NCBI GenBank assembly: GCA_028023455.1
Contig: JAQFVV010012405.1
Span: forward strand, 5,913,334-5,977,333
DNA: 64,000 nucleotides
Reading direction: 5' to 3'
Origin: Epiperipatus broadwayi
Taxonomy: Eukaryota; Onychophora; Udeonychophora; Euonychophora; Peripatidae
Below the pieces are notes generated by a model, which saw nothing but the letters and a program-made list of their open reading frames with translations, was not told the origin of the DNA and ran no database searches. Each line of letters opens with the position of its first letter. Position 1 is the first letter of the stretch. A program made the position numbers and the translations under genes. Shown here piece after piece: positions 36,439 through 48,771 of the stretch.

Positions 36439-38649
36439 TGTGCCGGATACTCAATCTATTCTGATACAAAGGGCACCACTAGATCACTATGTATCTGGAA
36501 AATTTATTTGCTGTGATCAGAATAGATGATGATGATGGTTTGCAATGACTAGACTCAGGGAGACACAAGAGATCTTAAATTGTTTAGACAATTGAGACAA
36601 AAAGCACAAAGACAAACATCAGCCAAATTAAGTTTAAACAAATTCTAAAATTTTATTAAGAGAAAATAAATTATGAAGTATAATTTATTGACACAATAAA
36701 TAGGGTTAACTCAGGCGTGTACCAGAAATACCAAAGGCAAAGCTATGACAGACTGACTGATCTTGTAATAAACGAATTATAAAGGGAGGAAGTAAATTTT
36801 ATTCAGCAGAGGATTCATCCAAACATTGGTTTTCACTTTCAGAGACTTAAACAATATGTCCTTGAAATAGATCAAAGAAACCAGCGCCAATGAGCTTTTC
36901 AAGGTCCGAAAAATGTAACGGGCCCCCGAATGTCATATGTCGGTATAAGCTGCACCTATTATTACGTTTAAAATAAAGGTGATTGATCCACCTCAAGAAC
37001 AACCGAAAAATATGATTGAAAATGAAAGAAAAACAATTAAAACTGGTGAATCCCAGCCAAACGATTGGCGAAAACTACTCTAAAAATGAGAATTAAAGTT
37101 CTCAATAGGAGACGAGCAAATAATTAGAAAAACAGTTATGTCTGCCCCAGCAAATAAAGAAAATAAACTTACAAACAAATTCTGAGTACACGCTCTGATA
37201 AATTTAAAGCACACGTATTAAATACAAAATCTATCGGAGAGTGCACATGAGTACGAAAATATTAAAAGTTTTAAGTAATTTAGCAGAACAAAAGTATTGC
37301 TCACCTGTAATTTAAAAAGGGATAAATTTTATCTTCCTGCTGACGACTTATAAAATTACAAAGAAAAACAATTCTAATTTCCGCTTTCAGAGATATAAGA
37401 AACGAAATCCCCACCTGTGGAAAATTAGACAATAAAGTCGCCAGCCAAAAGATTTTTGGAGGTTTGCGAAAGGGCAAACACATTGTTTAAAAAATTAATT
37501 ATTGAATAATAAAATAATTACAAGTAAGCATTTAAAATGCATGACTGCCAAAGCATTTATAAAAAGGTTTTACATAAAAATAGAAACTCACTCGTCACTC
37601 TCCAATAAACAAAAATTGAAAGTAACTTGGAATCTTAAAACTAAGATTCCAAGACACACTACAAAATACTAGAAAACACAGCAAATATTAAATATGAGTC
37701 TACATTATTTAGGAATACATATTTATGATTAGATTGAGCCGAGATTTAATGAGAATTAATTTACCCTGGGAAGAATAAAAAAGAAAATAGTTACCTTTCG
37801 GTAAAACAATGTTCACATAGAGTGCGCACTATTATTAGTTCGTTTTCAGGTCATTGACAAAGGCAAGGTAGAGGCAGCGGGGTCTTGTTTATTTTAGGTG
37901 TTCATTGCAGGATTGAAGGAAAGCTGGCAGGCATGGATCCATCTTCTGAGTTAAACTAGCACGACATATTGTTGGTTATCAAACGTATAGCAGTATATTT
38001 TGACATCACAGAGAAAGCAAAATTGTTTTAGTAACTGCAAATTTTGCTTTTAAAGATTAAATGTTCAAACTGCTAATGGTACAAACGTTGAAGAGGTTAT
38101 TAATCCGACTGAATACTGAACGAATCAACTTGACGAAGTGCTGACTTAATCGCTCTAGGTTAGAATAGAATAGACTGACTCATGAAATTTTTGGTATTAT
38201 TTATACCTTCCTCAAATTCCCGTGAAAACTAGCCTTGTTATTCAATTTCTACACCTAAGGCAGGGCAAATATTAATCTCCAGCTCAATCTAATCTAAGAA
38301 TTCTACCCAGGGTTTATTAAAAAAACAAAACACAAATCAAATTTCCGCTTTTTATAATGAACTTTAAACTAATTAATATAAAAGCTACAGGAATGTAATT
38401 AGCAAGATTGCTTGTTTTTAAATCAAATTGATTTAAAGTAAAAACAAGCGGTATAAGAAAACTATTTTAAAATAAATCGGTAAAAATTAAAATGATCCGT
38501 TTTACATATAAATGTGTGTGTATTTTGATACACGTACTCTTTTTAAATAATAATGAAAATTTAAACCTTAAACGTTTAATGAAAATTAAAAGCTTAATAA
38601 ATTTCTTTTTTTGTAATAACGGCATTGAATCTGAAATCAATCCGGTTCA
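36439..38649 (-). repeat. LTR of the 32.75-38.65 kb element (5' LTR in minus orientation)
   Basis: Long terminal repeat of 2211 bp with the same ends as the partner LTR. The start hairpin keeps pairing through a wobble (CTAGAT 36479-36484 with ATCTGG 36493-36498). The outer flank is ATATAT. Confidence 0.85.
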
Positions 38650-38655
38650 ATATAT

Positions 38656-41600
38656 ATATATGCTATTTTGCTCACATTAATGTTTGCCCCCTAATAAACA
38701 TACACTTTAATGTTTTCCCCTAATTCTCCATAATAAACATAAGGGGAGTCTCTTTCTTGTCTTTTAATCATATACACAATTTCTGGGCATTTTTAAGGAT
38801 TATTTCTGTCCTTATAGTTATTGATTTAATCAATTCAAAATAACCATAGAGTTAAAACTAATAATCTTTTCTGCATACTTTTTTCATTCTCAAAGTATAT
38901 AAATATTTTTTAAATAAATGTATTTTTATTTGTATAAAATAAAGTATGTGCAGTCTATTTTTGAGAAATATTTATTTACCTTAGTTCTTTATAGCAGTGT
39001 GCTATTGTGCATTTAATAATATTAATAATAAATCTGGCTGCAAATGTATTTTTTCTAAATTATTTCTTATATATATATTGTATAAATAATATTTTAATGT
39101 TTTATTGATGTTTGAGTGGACAATGTTATTACTAGATGCTTTTTAAAAGATAACATGAAATTATGGATTAAAATTTTAGAAAGCAAATGAAAGCATGAGT
39201 TCCTTTATGATAAGAAATTTAAAAAGGTAAAAATCAAACAAAAATTGTCCTGATTTAATTTATTTAAATGCTGATTTAAAATAACTGTTCTTTTGTTGTT
39301 TTTTATTTTTATTATTGCTAAAATAATCAATAAGTAGATTTGATTCTTTGAATGCAGATGTTAATAGGAAAATGATTTTAATTTCTTTTTTTTTTTTTCC
39401 ATTTGATTTTATTTACTGCCCTGACTTCAATAAGAGATGAATGGGTGATTTTTGAGATATCTGTTTCAGATTATTAAAAATTCGTAAACTATAACATCAA
39501 AGAGTGGCAACAGTCTAGCTTTGGATGATATATAATATTTAAAGCATGAATCTTAAACAAGATATTCGAAGATATATTTCCTAACAAAGTATCTCGAAGA
39601 AATCAATCCAAGTTTTGGAATGTAATTGTAAAAAAAATTTCAACTTAGTATTAGACATTTAGAAAATTATGTGCTCTTAGAATAATATATATCAAAACTA
39701 TATCTATTTAAACTGCTTTTGATGGTGCACAAAATCTTGAAGTTTTAATGTAAATAGGATGTATGAAATTGATAGAAATATGATGGATTTAAATAAAGTA
39801 TCTAGTATAATCATTGTAGAATGTAGATGTTAGAATATATTTTAAAATTTAATTCATATCATTCTTCTATTAATGTATATGGTTTGTTATGTATGCATTG
39901 TTTTATGCACAATGAATAAACCATCTGATTGAAAATATTAAATATGACATAATGATATCTGAAGTATATTCAAACCAATGTAAAGTTTATATTTTTCCTT
40001 TGTTTTCATGCCTGTCATATTCTAAATAATTTTAATGGGTGTCATTGTGTAGATGGTAAATTTTACTGAAGAAACTTTTAAGCTTATTTTATTTAACTAA
40101 ATTACAATAATTCCTAAGCAAAAGCGAAAAAAACTTAAAAGTCCTGTATTATTAGTGAAGCTATGATTTGACAGAACCCAAGAGATAAAGTTTAGTGAAT
40201 CCAAACTCAATCTGTTTTTCCAGTGCTTGAATCTCACATGTATACATACATACAGTAGAGTATTAAAATAATAATATAAAAAAAAAAAACAGTCTTCCCA
40301 GGAAATTATATTTTTCACTCTCATGGTTATTTCATAGTTAAATTTAAGCTTATGCAAAGTGTCATCATTATCTTAAGACTTTGAGGCGACTGAAAATAAT
40401 TTTTATTCCCAATTTATCCGTTTGAATTTATTTGTACAAGGTCAAATATTAAGAGAATGAGCTTTTAACTTAGTTGTTGATGGAACTTTTCATTAAAGTA
40501 AAGCATAAATTCAAATGAATGTGATTGTTAAAGTTCGAATACTATAAAAATTATTGAATTATTTGTTTGAGAGCTTATATGAAAGTTCAAAAACCAGAGA
40601 TGATACAATTAGCTGCAATCCATGCCATGATTCTACCATTGGACCTAATCATGCTGAACATTCGAATAGTATTGATTCTTTTTGAAAGTATTGCACAACG
40701 AAGTTATGTTTTATAGGGAACACGACCATTAACATATATATTGAATATAATTTTGAATATGTTATCAATTGTATTGTAGACTTTTTTAAAATAAATTAAA
40801 TAATCAAACTCTTCAGAAAAATTAGCTAATAAACAGCTCTGCTCTTTTATATTGTAAAATATGTATATTTCATTTAATAGAAATTGTTACAATTGATGGG
40901 ATTTTTTTTTTAATGGCTGTACCATTTTAAAAAGAAAAGAAAAAATCTGAAACTTTTCTCTTTTTAAAATAGTATCAATTTCCAAAAATGACTTGCCAAT
41001 CTGAGAATCACTTGGAGTCAGTCAAAAGTCATTAGATCCTAATTCTCCGCGTCTCGCTAGGAACTACCTCTTGATATAAAGCTGATCACTAAATTCATGT
41101 TTATACCCCCTCAGTGACTGTCATTCATTTTCAAAAAAGCAAAATAACTAGCAAATTAGGAAGAAGAAGTGGTAATTATACGTGACTTCTCACTGAATGA
41201 ACTTTGATCACCCAAATCTAAGGTCGGCAGGCCTGCTGAGATAAATCCTCGATTCTCAGCAATTGATTACCAATACTTTGCTCTGTTTGGTGTCTGAATG
41301 CCCTTAAATTATATGCATTTAGTAATGATTTCTTAACAGCCACATCAAAAGCGTTTTACCTTTTTTTTTCTCCTGCTTGTTCGTGTAGATATTTTTCTCT
41401 CAAATTTGAACCTTTCAAGAAGATCCCACCCTCGTTAACAGTCATTCTCTTGATCATTCATTAAGCAAGGCAGAGGAATTCTCGTTTTGTCAGAATCAGA
41501 TTTTGAACTGTGAATTAAACATTGCGTAGCATTCCTTTGCTGCCTTATATTCAACTTTTAATTTCTGAAATTTGAAATAATCCTTCCATGCCTTTTTAAC

Positions 41601-42587
41601 AAAAAAAAAAATGTTTAAGAATCGGTGCATAAATTTTGCTTAAAGCAATGCCTTTTCCAACTCTCATTGAGTTTTTTTTATATATATAAAATTCTACCGT
41701 TATAATGTAATTTTTTTTTTTTTTTACTTTTAGTGAAAGAATTTAAGTGTGATTAGGATACATTATGTGTGCTTCTAAAATTCGATAAATTTGAAATTAG
41801 AGCAAAATACTTTTTATTATTATTATCCTTTTCCTTTAGTTAATTCTTTGACTCAAATCAAAGCTTGCCTTTTAAAACTTTCCTGATCAACAAGACATCT
41901 CATTTGTAGATTATTAGATTTCTATTAATAAGTTAGTCATAAAGATTTTTAATGTTAAAATGCAAATCGTTGTTCACTTTTGAAAAAAAGTTAAGAGGAG
42001 GTGCATCAGGGTTTTTTTTTTAAAAAAAAAGAGTAATTAATTTATATACGTTAATGTTAGTGACATTTTAATGGAATATATTGATTATTTGATACAATTT
42101 TAAATTGGAAAAATAGTGAGGAAAGTCTCTTCCATATTCACTTAAAATCATTATTTTTGCATTCGTAATCAAAAAACGTCATTTGAATTGCTGCATTTCA
42201 ATAATAATACAATTAATTTACAATTATGATTATTATAATAAATATTAAAACAAGAATAAGTTTTTAAAAAATAGTTTACTACTTATTTGGATATTACTGG
42301 TATTTTTGATGAGATTCTAAAGTTTGTATTGTTATTATTTTTCCACCTATTCAAGAATATGTATTTTTTAAATTATTTGTTCATAATTAGTTCCTTTCTA
42401 GATTAAAGCTTCACTTCGATTTCTTTCCTTTTCAATACAATGTAATAATTTATAATAAGTTTAAATGCTTTTGGGTTGCCGGGGTATTTTATAATTTAAA
42501 GGATTATAAATTTTTTGTTTGCCATGTTTTATTTTTATAATTTTTTTTAAAATTCCATGCCTTTTTTTTTTTTTTTTACATTTGTTT
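38656..42587. other. Non-coding stretch; more mixed composition at 40.98-41.6 kb
   Basis: No gene, repeat boundary or RNA found. The 40980-41600 part is less A+T-rich than its surroundings but has no open frame or splice-bounded exon I can support. Confidence 0.35.
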
Positions 42588-42598
42588 GAGATAATAAT

Positions 42599-42717
42599 CG
42601 TTTTTTTTTTTTGTTCATGTGTCATAGCATCGGCCGGGGCGCGAACCCACAACCGTCTGCAACCAACTACTTGCTTGCAAGGCGGCTGCGATGACCTCTT
42701 GGCTAACAACGCTTGAC
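42599..42717 (-). mobile_element. Short tRNA-derived SINE or tRNA retropseudogene with 11-bp TSD
   Basis: Minus-strand A-box-like TAGCCAAGAGG (42705-42695) and B-box-like GGTTCGCGCCC (42647-42637) are followed by CGGCCGATGCTATGACACAT and a run of A. The unit is flanked by GAGATAATAAT at 42588-42598 and 42718-42728. CCTTGCAAG sits where an anticodon loop would be (Ala TGC would fit), followed by an insert that breaks the cloverleaf. It is not a functional tRNA gene. Its G+C content stands out sharply from the flanks. Confidence 0.75.
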
Positions 42718-42728
42718 GAGATAATAAT

Positions 42729-44049
42729 AGTTAATGCACTAACTTCTGTTTTATTTCAAATACTTTTTAGAATGTCTGCTTATATCTATATTTTATTATA
42801 ATAAAAATAATGAATATTAAAAGATTTATTTACACGCCAGAAATCATTTTCGCCAGAAAACATAATCCTCACGTTGCGGATGGTTTGATAATTTAGGAAC
42901 TCACTTAAAATATCCACACTTCAGGAAAATGCATAAAAATCTTATTTGTAGTGTATAGAGTGTAGTTATTTGTAAATGTATTTCATGATTTTTGACTGCA
43001 TATAACATCTAATAAAAATTTATGGTCATTGACTTAACTGATCTTTTCTTGGCATATGAAAGCAATCATGTGGATGGTTGTTTCTTTTAATGACAAGCTT
43101 TTCTATAATATTGGATCTTTGCACTATGTCCTTGTTAGCACACACTTTCTCTCGTTAATTGTACAGTTTTCTAGAATAGAGATATTAGTCCTATGATAGT
43201 ATAGATTAGTTAAATCATTTTCCAATGGCATCACATCTCAAATGATATCTTATTTCCATATGGTTTTTTGCATGTACATGTTGCAGCGTAAGGGAAATTC
43301 AACCAGTTGATCAATTTTAACTTAGTGGACTTTGAAATTTTTAGTTGTTCATATTTTAGACCCTTGGCATTGCTATCTTGTACATTTTTTTGATTACATT
43401 GTCCACTATTGATTTTGGCATTGCCTAGTATTTAAATTCTACTACCACTTCAAAATCTGCACTATTTATTTATGAGCAATTATTGCATAATTTATAATCA
43501 TTACCTTGGTTTTTAAGGTATTTTGTTTCAAAATCAACCCATGTGTTTTCTTTATAATTTTGCCATGATATTTGTCTCTTCTGCTTATTGCCATCTCACC
43601 ATTGTGCATGATAATCTTTCTATAGGTATTAAATAATTATATGACTCTTTGTTCAGTAGTTATTTAAAATTTTCATACTATTAATCAGATGCAAGTTGTT
43701 TTTTTTAGATATTTCAATTAAGAATCTATCTTAAAGTCTTTAATTCTATGTCCATCACCTTACAATTGAGATAAACTGCCAATGGATAGTATTTATTTTC
43801 TTATATAAATAAGAAAATTAAAATATTAATCAATCTTAAACAAATTGATAATAAACAATTTAAAAATAAAATTTATTTAAGCATTGAACCAGTTTTCATT
43901 TTTTATAGGAACTTATAAAGATGTCTCTTTTTAATATTCATATGGCAAACTATTCTATGACAACTATATCCAGTGGACATTAGAATATATTAAAAGTAAT
44001 ATATATATATATACATATAATTCTATAATTAAAACACTTCTTTTCTTTT
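42729..44049. other. Non-coding stretch without recognised features
   Basis: A+T-rich. Nothing supportable seen. Confidence 0.35.
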
Positions 44050-44180
44050 CAAAAACTTTATTTGATATATATATATATATCCACTTGTTCCAACGTTTCG
44101 ACTATTTTTACTCTATAGTCATTTTCAAGGATTTGACTCCCTTCTCAAAAAACTTTCCCTTTTTACATTTTCTTTTATCC
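44050..44180 (-). mobile_element. Penelope-like 3' tail fragment
   Basis: On the minus strand CCTTGAAAATGACTAT, a loop, and ATAGTCGAAACGTTGG (about 44134-44090) reproduce the tail hairpin of the Penelope-like fragment at 17.5 kb, and a TA tract follows in both. No coding part is attached. Only the last ~100 bp appear to be present, as expected from strong 5' truncation. Confidence 0.5.
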
Positions 44181-44278
44181 AAAAAACCAATTGTTACAAT
44201 AAAAAACTTAGTTCCTTTTTTTTTCTTATATACTTCAAAAATGAATTTATTTCCAAAAAATAATATATATATATATAT

Positions 44279-45440
44279 TATAACAGTCGGGGTGTTGAGT
44301 CTTACCATTTTTGCCATACAGGGCACCACCAGGCCATTCCAACCTGGAAAATTTATATAGTAGGCAGATACCTATTGTTAAGATCTAAATTTTATTTTAT
44401 ATTGACCATTAGCCCATGCCACTAGCTCAAGGAGAAGCAGAGATTTATAATAAATACTTCTTAAAAGTATATTTTTAATATTAAAAAAATAAAATAAGCC
44501 ACTGCCAGTAATAACACACAAAAATTATTTATTAACGCACGTATATAAATATTTGAAATTGAATAAAATTTATATTTTAGTATTAATTTTAAATTATTAT
44601 TTTAGACAGTCCGCACGATGAACAGTTTATAAAAGTTTGTTTTATAATGTTGAGTACAGATAAGCTACATAGATTATCATTTAAAAACTTTTCAAAAAAA
44701 AAAAACATTCAACCTCAGACTAAAAGTTCATAGCCAACCCAATGCAATGTGAAGATGCTAGCATAAAACCACACTGTCAGGAATGTGCACCTGCAGTGTG
44801 ATATTATTTGAAGGACATCCTCATCTTGTACAAGAATGTGCATCTGTCTGGCGAAGGAATCATGTAATAAAATATTTAAAGAGAAATGCTATGTATTGGG
44901 GGAGAGTGGTCTATCTGCCGACTTATAGTCCCTATCCATAGAGCTAAAGGAAGTCACTGTCACAGGAAATCATATGCATACATTGCAATGCAATGACTAC
45001 GTCTTTGGGGTCATGCATTCAGTTGGACAAGTTTGCCATGTATGCTAACAAGCTTCACATTGCATTAATATAAACACCCATATATTTCCCTACCAGCATT
45101 GACTCAACCATGAGACAAATAACCTGAAATTAAAGCCCTTCAAAATAAACATAAATGATTAAAATATAAAGTTATTGGTGGGATTGCAGAGGCAAATTTA
45201 CAATAAACCCAATGGCACTCATCATAAGGTGCCACATTGACACCAATAACTTAAAAGATCTTACGAATAAATACATTTGGACACTCAGCATGAGGTGTCA
45301 TATTTACCGTTATATCCATTTCACGCATATGAAAATCTTAAAAAAAAAAAAAACTAACATAAATGTTAACGAATCTGTGCAGCTATCTACACCCAATTTA
45401 AATTTAATACATTTAAATAATTTAGTCAATAAATATTAAT
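44279..45440 (+). mobile_element. LTR-like interspersed repeat, copy 2 (probable solo LTR)
   Basis: Inverted homologue of 11085-12028, starting TATAACAGTCGGGG next to a TA tract. It has the hairpin CCAGG (44329-44333)/CCTGG (44343-44347), then GACCATTAGCCC, CCACTAGCTCAAGG and, near 45380, GCAGCTATCTACACCCAA. It appears to carry an extra ~200 bp (about 45150-45360) relative to copy 1. No coding capacity. The end is approximate. Confidence 0.6.
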
Positions 45441-46443
45441 AAAGAAAATGGAAATGATTCTATTAAATTAGTAAACTCAAATATATAAAATTAAACATTA
45501 ATAACTGATTTTGAAATCTTAATAAGTCAGATAAAAGTTCATTTTAAAAGTTATGTTTAGCTAGTTATTAAAAGCTTGTTAAATATTGATGAAAGTTCTT
45601 AATTACTTTTTAAAATTTTATAGTTCATACTTTACAGTAGAGGAGCTCCTGGTTCCTTGTGCTAATTCCTGCGAAGTCTTTATTAGTCATAATTTCATGG
45701 AAGACCGATCTGTTGTTCATACCATAGTTATCAATCCGGAGTTAGCTGGTTCAATCCTGGAACTATTTTATTGTATGACTCATATGATTCAGGTCTACAA
45801 TAGTGCCATTCATTATTCAACAATCACTTCATTTGAAATAAGTAAGAGGGTGAAAAGACACACTTTTCACCCTCCTCAAAATTCAAGCTGGAACTAACTT
45901 TGATTGGAATTTTTTTTTTTATTCTAATTGTCTGGATTCACTGAACATGGTTTCCTGTTCCAATGATTTTCATTAGGATCCGAGCATTGTTGCTGCTTCT
46001 ATTGAACATTCTGCTTCAGAGTGGGAAACAAGCTTTAATTTTTATCTATATCTCCTATCTGACTTTTTAATTATATAAGAGCCCCAAGGGCTAGTTTGCT
46101 TTTTGTTTAATTAATAAAACAATCATTTCCATTTACTGAGATTACATAGGAATCTTAAAATAGAAATTAACATTTATTTCTATTTTCATTTATGTTACTT
46201 TTTAACAAAATTATTTTATCTTTAGATCTTTACTTTTTTTTATCTAAAAAAGTATGTTCAAATACTTTTTTTTTTATTTAAAAAAAAAAAAAATACTTTT
46301 AAAGTTTTCCATCTGTGTGATACATATATGTTAAACATAACTTTTTAATTTTGGCTTTTAGTTTTTAATAAATGATTTTATTTAAGATTATTTTCCCCAT
46401 TATTTTTAAAACAATATAACGGCATATATATATATATATATAT
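45441..46443. other. Unassigned stretch of mixed composition with a perfect 12-bp hairpin
   Basis: A 103-codon open stretch (45586-45897, +) has no recognisable domain and no splice context, so I do not call it a gene. Within it GAGGGTGAAAAG (45846-45857) and its exact complement (45863-45874) form a 12-bp hairpin with a 5-base loop. Confidence 0.35.
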
Positions 46444-46720
46444 TGTACTGGACAACCTGCACTTAATATCCTTCAACAGAGGTTTCCACTAGATGACTAG
46501 CCTAGAATATTTAGTTTGCTGATGAGGATATTAACTACTAGTTAATATTACAACTTTTTTCTTATATATAGTTTAATTATTGCCACTAGTTTATGAAGGA
46601 CAGAAATTCTTAATAAAATAAACAATTGGCCTGACAGACATGAGTAATTAAACACCAAACAAATCTAATAATTCACAACAATTTAAACAAAAACTTACAT
46701 TAGTCGTAGGAATTGAACTA
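46444..46720 (+). mobile_element. LTR-like repeat, diverged third family (start only)
   Basis: It begins TGTACTGGACAACC immediately after a TA tract. Like the other LTR-type repeats it shows a CCACTAG..CCTAG hairpin block (46487-46505), a TTTAGTTTGCTGATGAGGAT segment aligning with ATTTGCTGTGATCAGAAT of the 2.2-kb LTR, and GCCACTAGTTTATGAAGGAC (46578-46597). The extent beyond 46.7 kb is unknown. Confidence 0.45.
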
Positions 46721-48771
46721 TAGCTAGCTCAAACGTGGATTAAAATTGAATATAAACCCTTTTTAAAAATGTAGTTAATGTATTTGACAGTTGATTGACT
46801 CTTATTCCTTTTATTCTTTTCTTCAAATTAACTTTTCATTAAAATAATTGAATGTTACTAGAACAGAACTTTATATATACTCAACAATTTCAGATGTGTG
46901 CTCATATGGACCTGTGTTTTAGAAATCTAAATATTAAATTTGTGTTTTTCGTTCTCTATTGAGAAATTTTGATAACATTTTTTTTTCACAGCTTTAAAAT
47001 TTAGGTATATTTTTTTCTAATATTTCAATTTTAAAAAAATTCCAAAGATATCAGGATAATCGAATAAGTAGAAATTTCAAAGTATCTGAAACCATACATT
47101 GGTGCCTAGTTGTATATTTTGCGATCTCGAACTTTGTGAGATTACTTCAGGAAAATATTACCATGATCTAAAAGCTTTATTTTTTGGAAAGTTTATGATT
47201 ATTTTTGTTTTGTAATTGTGTAATAATTATTAGAAATCAAAATATATATTATTACATATTTATTTTTCTGGGTAATGTTACCATAGAAATTAATGTCACG
47301 GGAAATACAACTGTCTAGAAATGTCATCACTACAACAATCTGTTATAACATTTAGTGATATTTTAAAAATAAAAAAATTTAAACCTTTAAAGCATAAATT
47401 GATAGATTTACTAGATATTAAAAATAATTTTAAATTTTTAAAACGATCATCAAACAAAGAAGATTTTGTTCATTTTTCAAATTGAATCTGCTCCAACTGA
47501 AATTTGATGATGTGACAGTGCGTTGTTTTGGTTATAATTTTTAAAATAATTCTGTAAATCAAATGTGATTTTTTTTTAAATTTATTTAATTTCTAAACAA
47601 AAATATCAAATGAGGTCAAATTTATTATGTTTTGATAAATAATAATGGTTTAATATAAAGTGAAAGTTGAAAGCTTAAATCTAGTGAGAACAAAGAAATC
47701 TGTCAGAATACAGGAGGGTTATCTATATTTTAACATCGGTAGACTATTACTAGACAAGCTCTAACATGCTGATTTTATTAACAAAGCTCATATGCAATAC
47801 AAGATCTTGGCCACAAGAGAAAACATAATGAACAAATAATAGAGGTCCATAATTAATCCATGTTAACTAAAAGCAGAAAAGATATATAAATGCATGGGAA
47901 GATTTACTTCACTTGACCCAATGCAAAATCAATAATGACTGCTAATTTTACTTGGTAAATAAACACAGGTTAAAACAAATTAAAATATATATAAATGAGC
48001 ATGGGCAGAAACTTTGCTGAACCTGATGCCAATTATCAAAATCCGCCTCTGTAGAGTGGTGAGCATAGAAATAAACAAGGCTAAATACATAAACAAGCTC
48101 GCTGTGGTATTTTATATGCACATGCACAAACAAGCAGAGCAATATTTTTCAACAATTTAAACAGTTCAATGCTTATATAAAATTTATTATACACACAATC
48201 AAATAAAAAATGAATATATCAAGTTCTAAAAAGTTATTAATAAACTTAAAAAATCCTTCTTTACTACAAAGTGTTAAAGAAATCTAGATGGTTTAAAACA
48301 ACTAGATGGTTTAAAACAATTCCAAAATTTGAAGGGGGGGGGGTAGAGAATCTCATTAGGATTCTTTTAAATAACTTTCTATTAATTTTAAGAAGGAAAT
48401 AAAATAATTCTAGAAATTATTATGGATTTACTAACTTAGTTATCAACTATCAAATTTTAAGAAGTAAAAGGATTTAGTTAAAACATACTTAAATGATTAT
48501 ATTATGTAGCATATCTGTAAAAGAATAAAATCATTAAAAGAAATATAAAAGTACATATCAATAAAATCAAAATATAAAAAAAAATTACATCCTTATGTCT
48601 GTCACTCATTGGTTTATCATTATTCTCAAAACATTTATTAAACTAATTAATATGGGTGATATATTACAAATATGGATAATAAACAATTACAATATTAGAT
48701 GAGTTATGGAACTAACATTATTGAGTTAAACAGGGTTAGGTATTTAGTGGTTAAGTTCTTTGTTAACTTTA
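46721..48771. other. Non-coding stretch without recognised features
   Basis: A+T-rich, with a G9 run near 48337. The proximal part may be the remainder of the repeat starting at 46444. The part nearest 48.7 kb may be 3' UTR of the minus-strand LINE. Confidence 0.3.

Larger units (their letters stand above)
32754..38649 (-). mobile_element. Non-autonomous LTR retrotransposon with 2.2-kb LTRs and a gag-like ORF only
   Basis: Two nearly identical direct repeats (32754-34969 and 36439-38649, about 2.2 kb) begin TGTGCCGGATAC and end CCGGTTCA on the plus strand, i.e. canonical TG..CA ends. ATATAT (or ATAT) flanks both outer edges, fitting a target duplication in a TA tract. The internal 1469 bp contains no protease, reverse transcriptase, RNase H or integrase. 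The only open frames run on the minus strand (35970 to 35202), so I assign minus orientation. I could not identify a convincing primer-binding site or polypurine tract. The organisation matches the class called TR-GAG or LARD. Low LTR divergence implies recent insertion. Confidence 0.85.

Noticed and set aside
45586-45897. 103-codon ORF as a host gene
   Set aside because: No homologous domain recognised, and no acceptable exon context. It is likely chance in a less A+T-rich block.
45905-45985. Minus-strand CTAATGA..GAAACCATGTTC resembling the 60.5-kb hammerhead
   Set aside because: The invariant G5 is A, no helix II forms, and helix I pairing is weak.
46517-46552. CTGATGA followed by a 9-bp hairpin
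   Set aside because: No GAAA follows the hairpin. The match is part of the shared LTR start domain.
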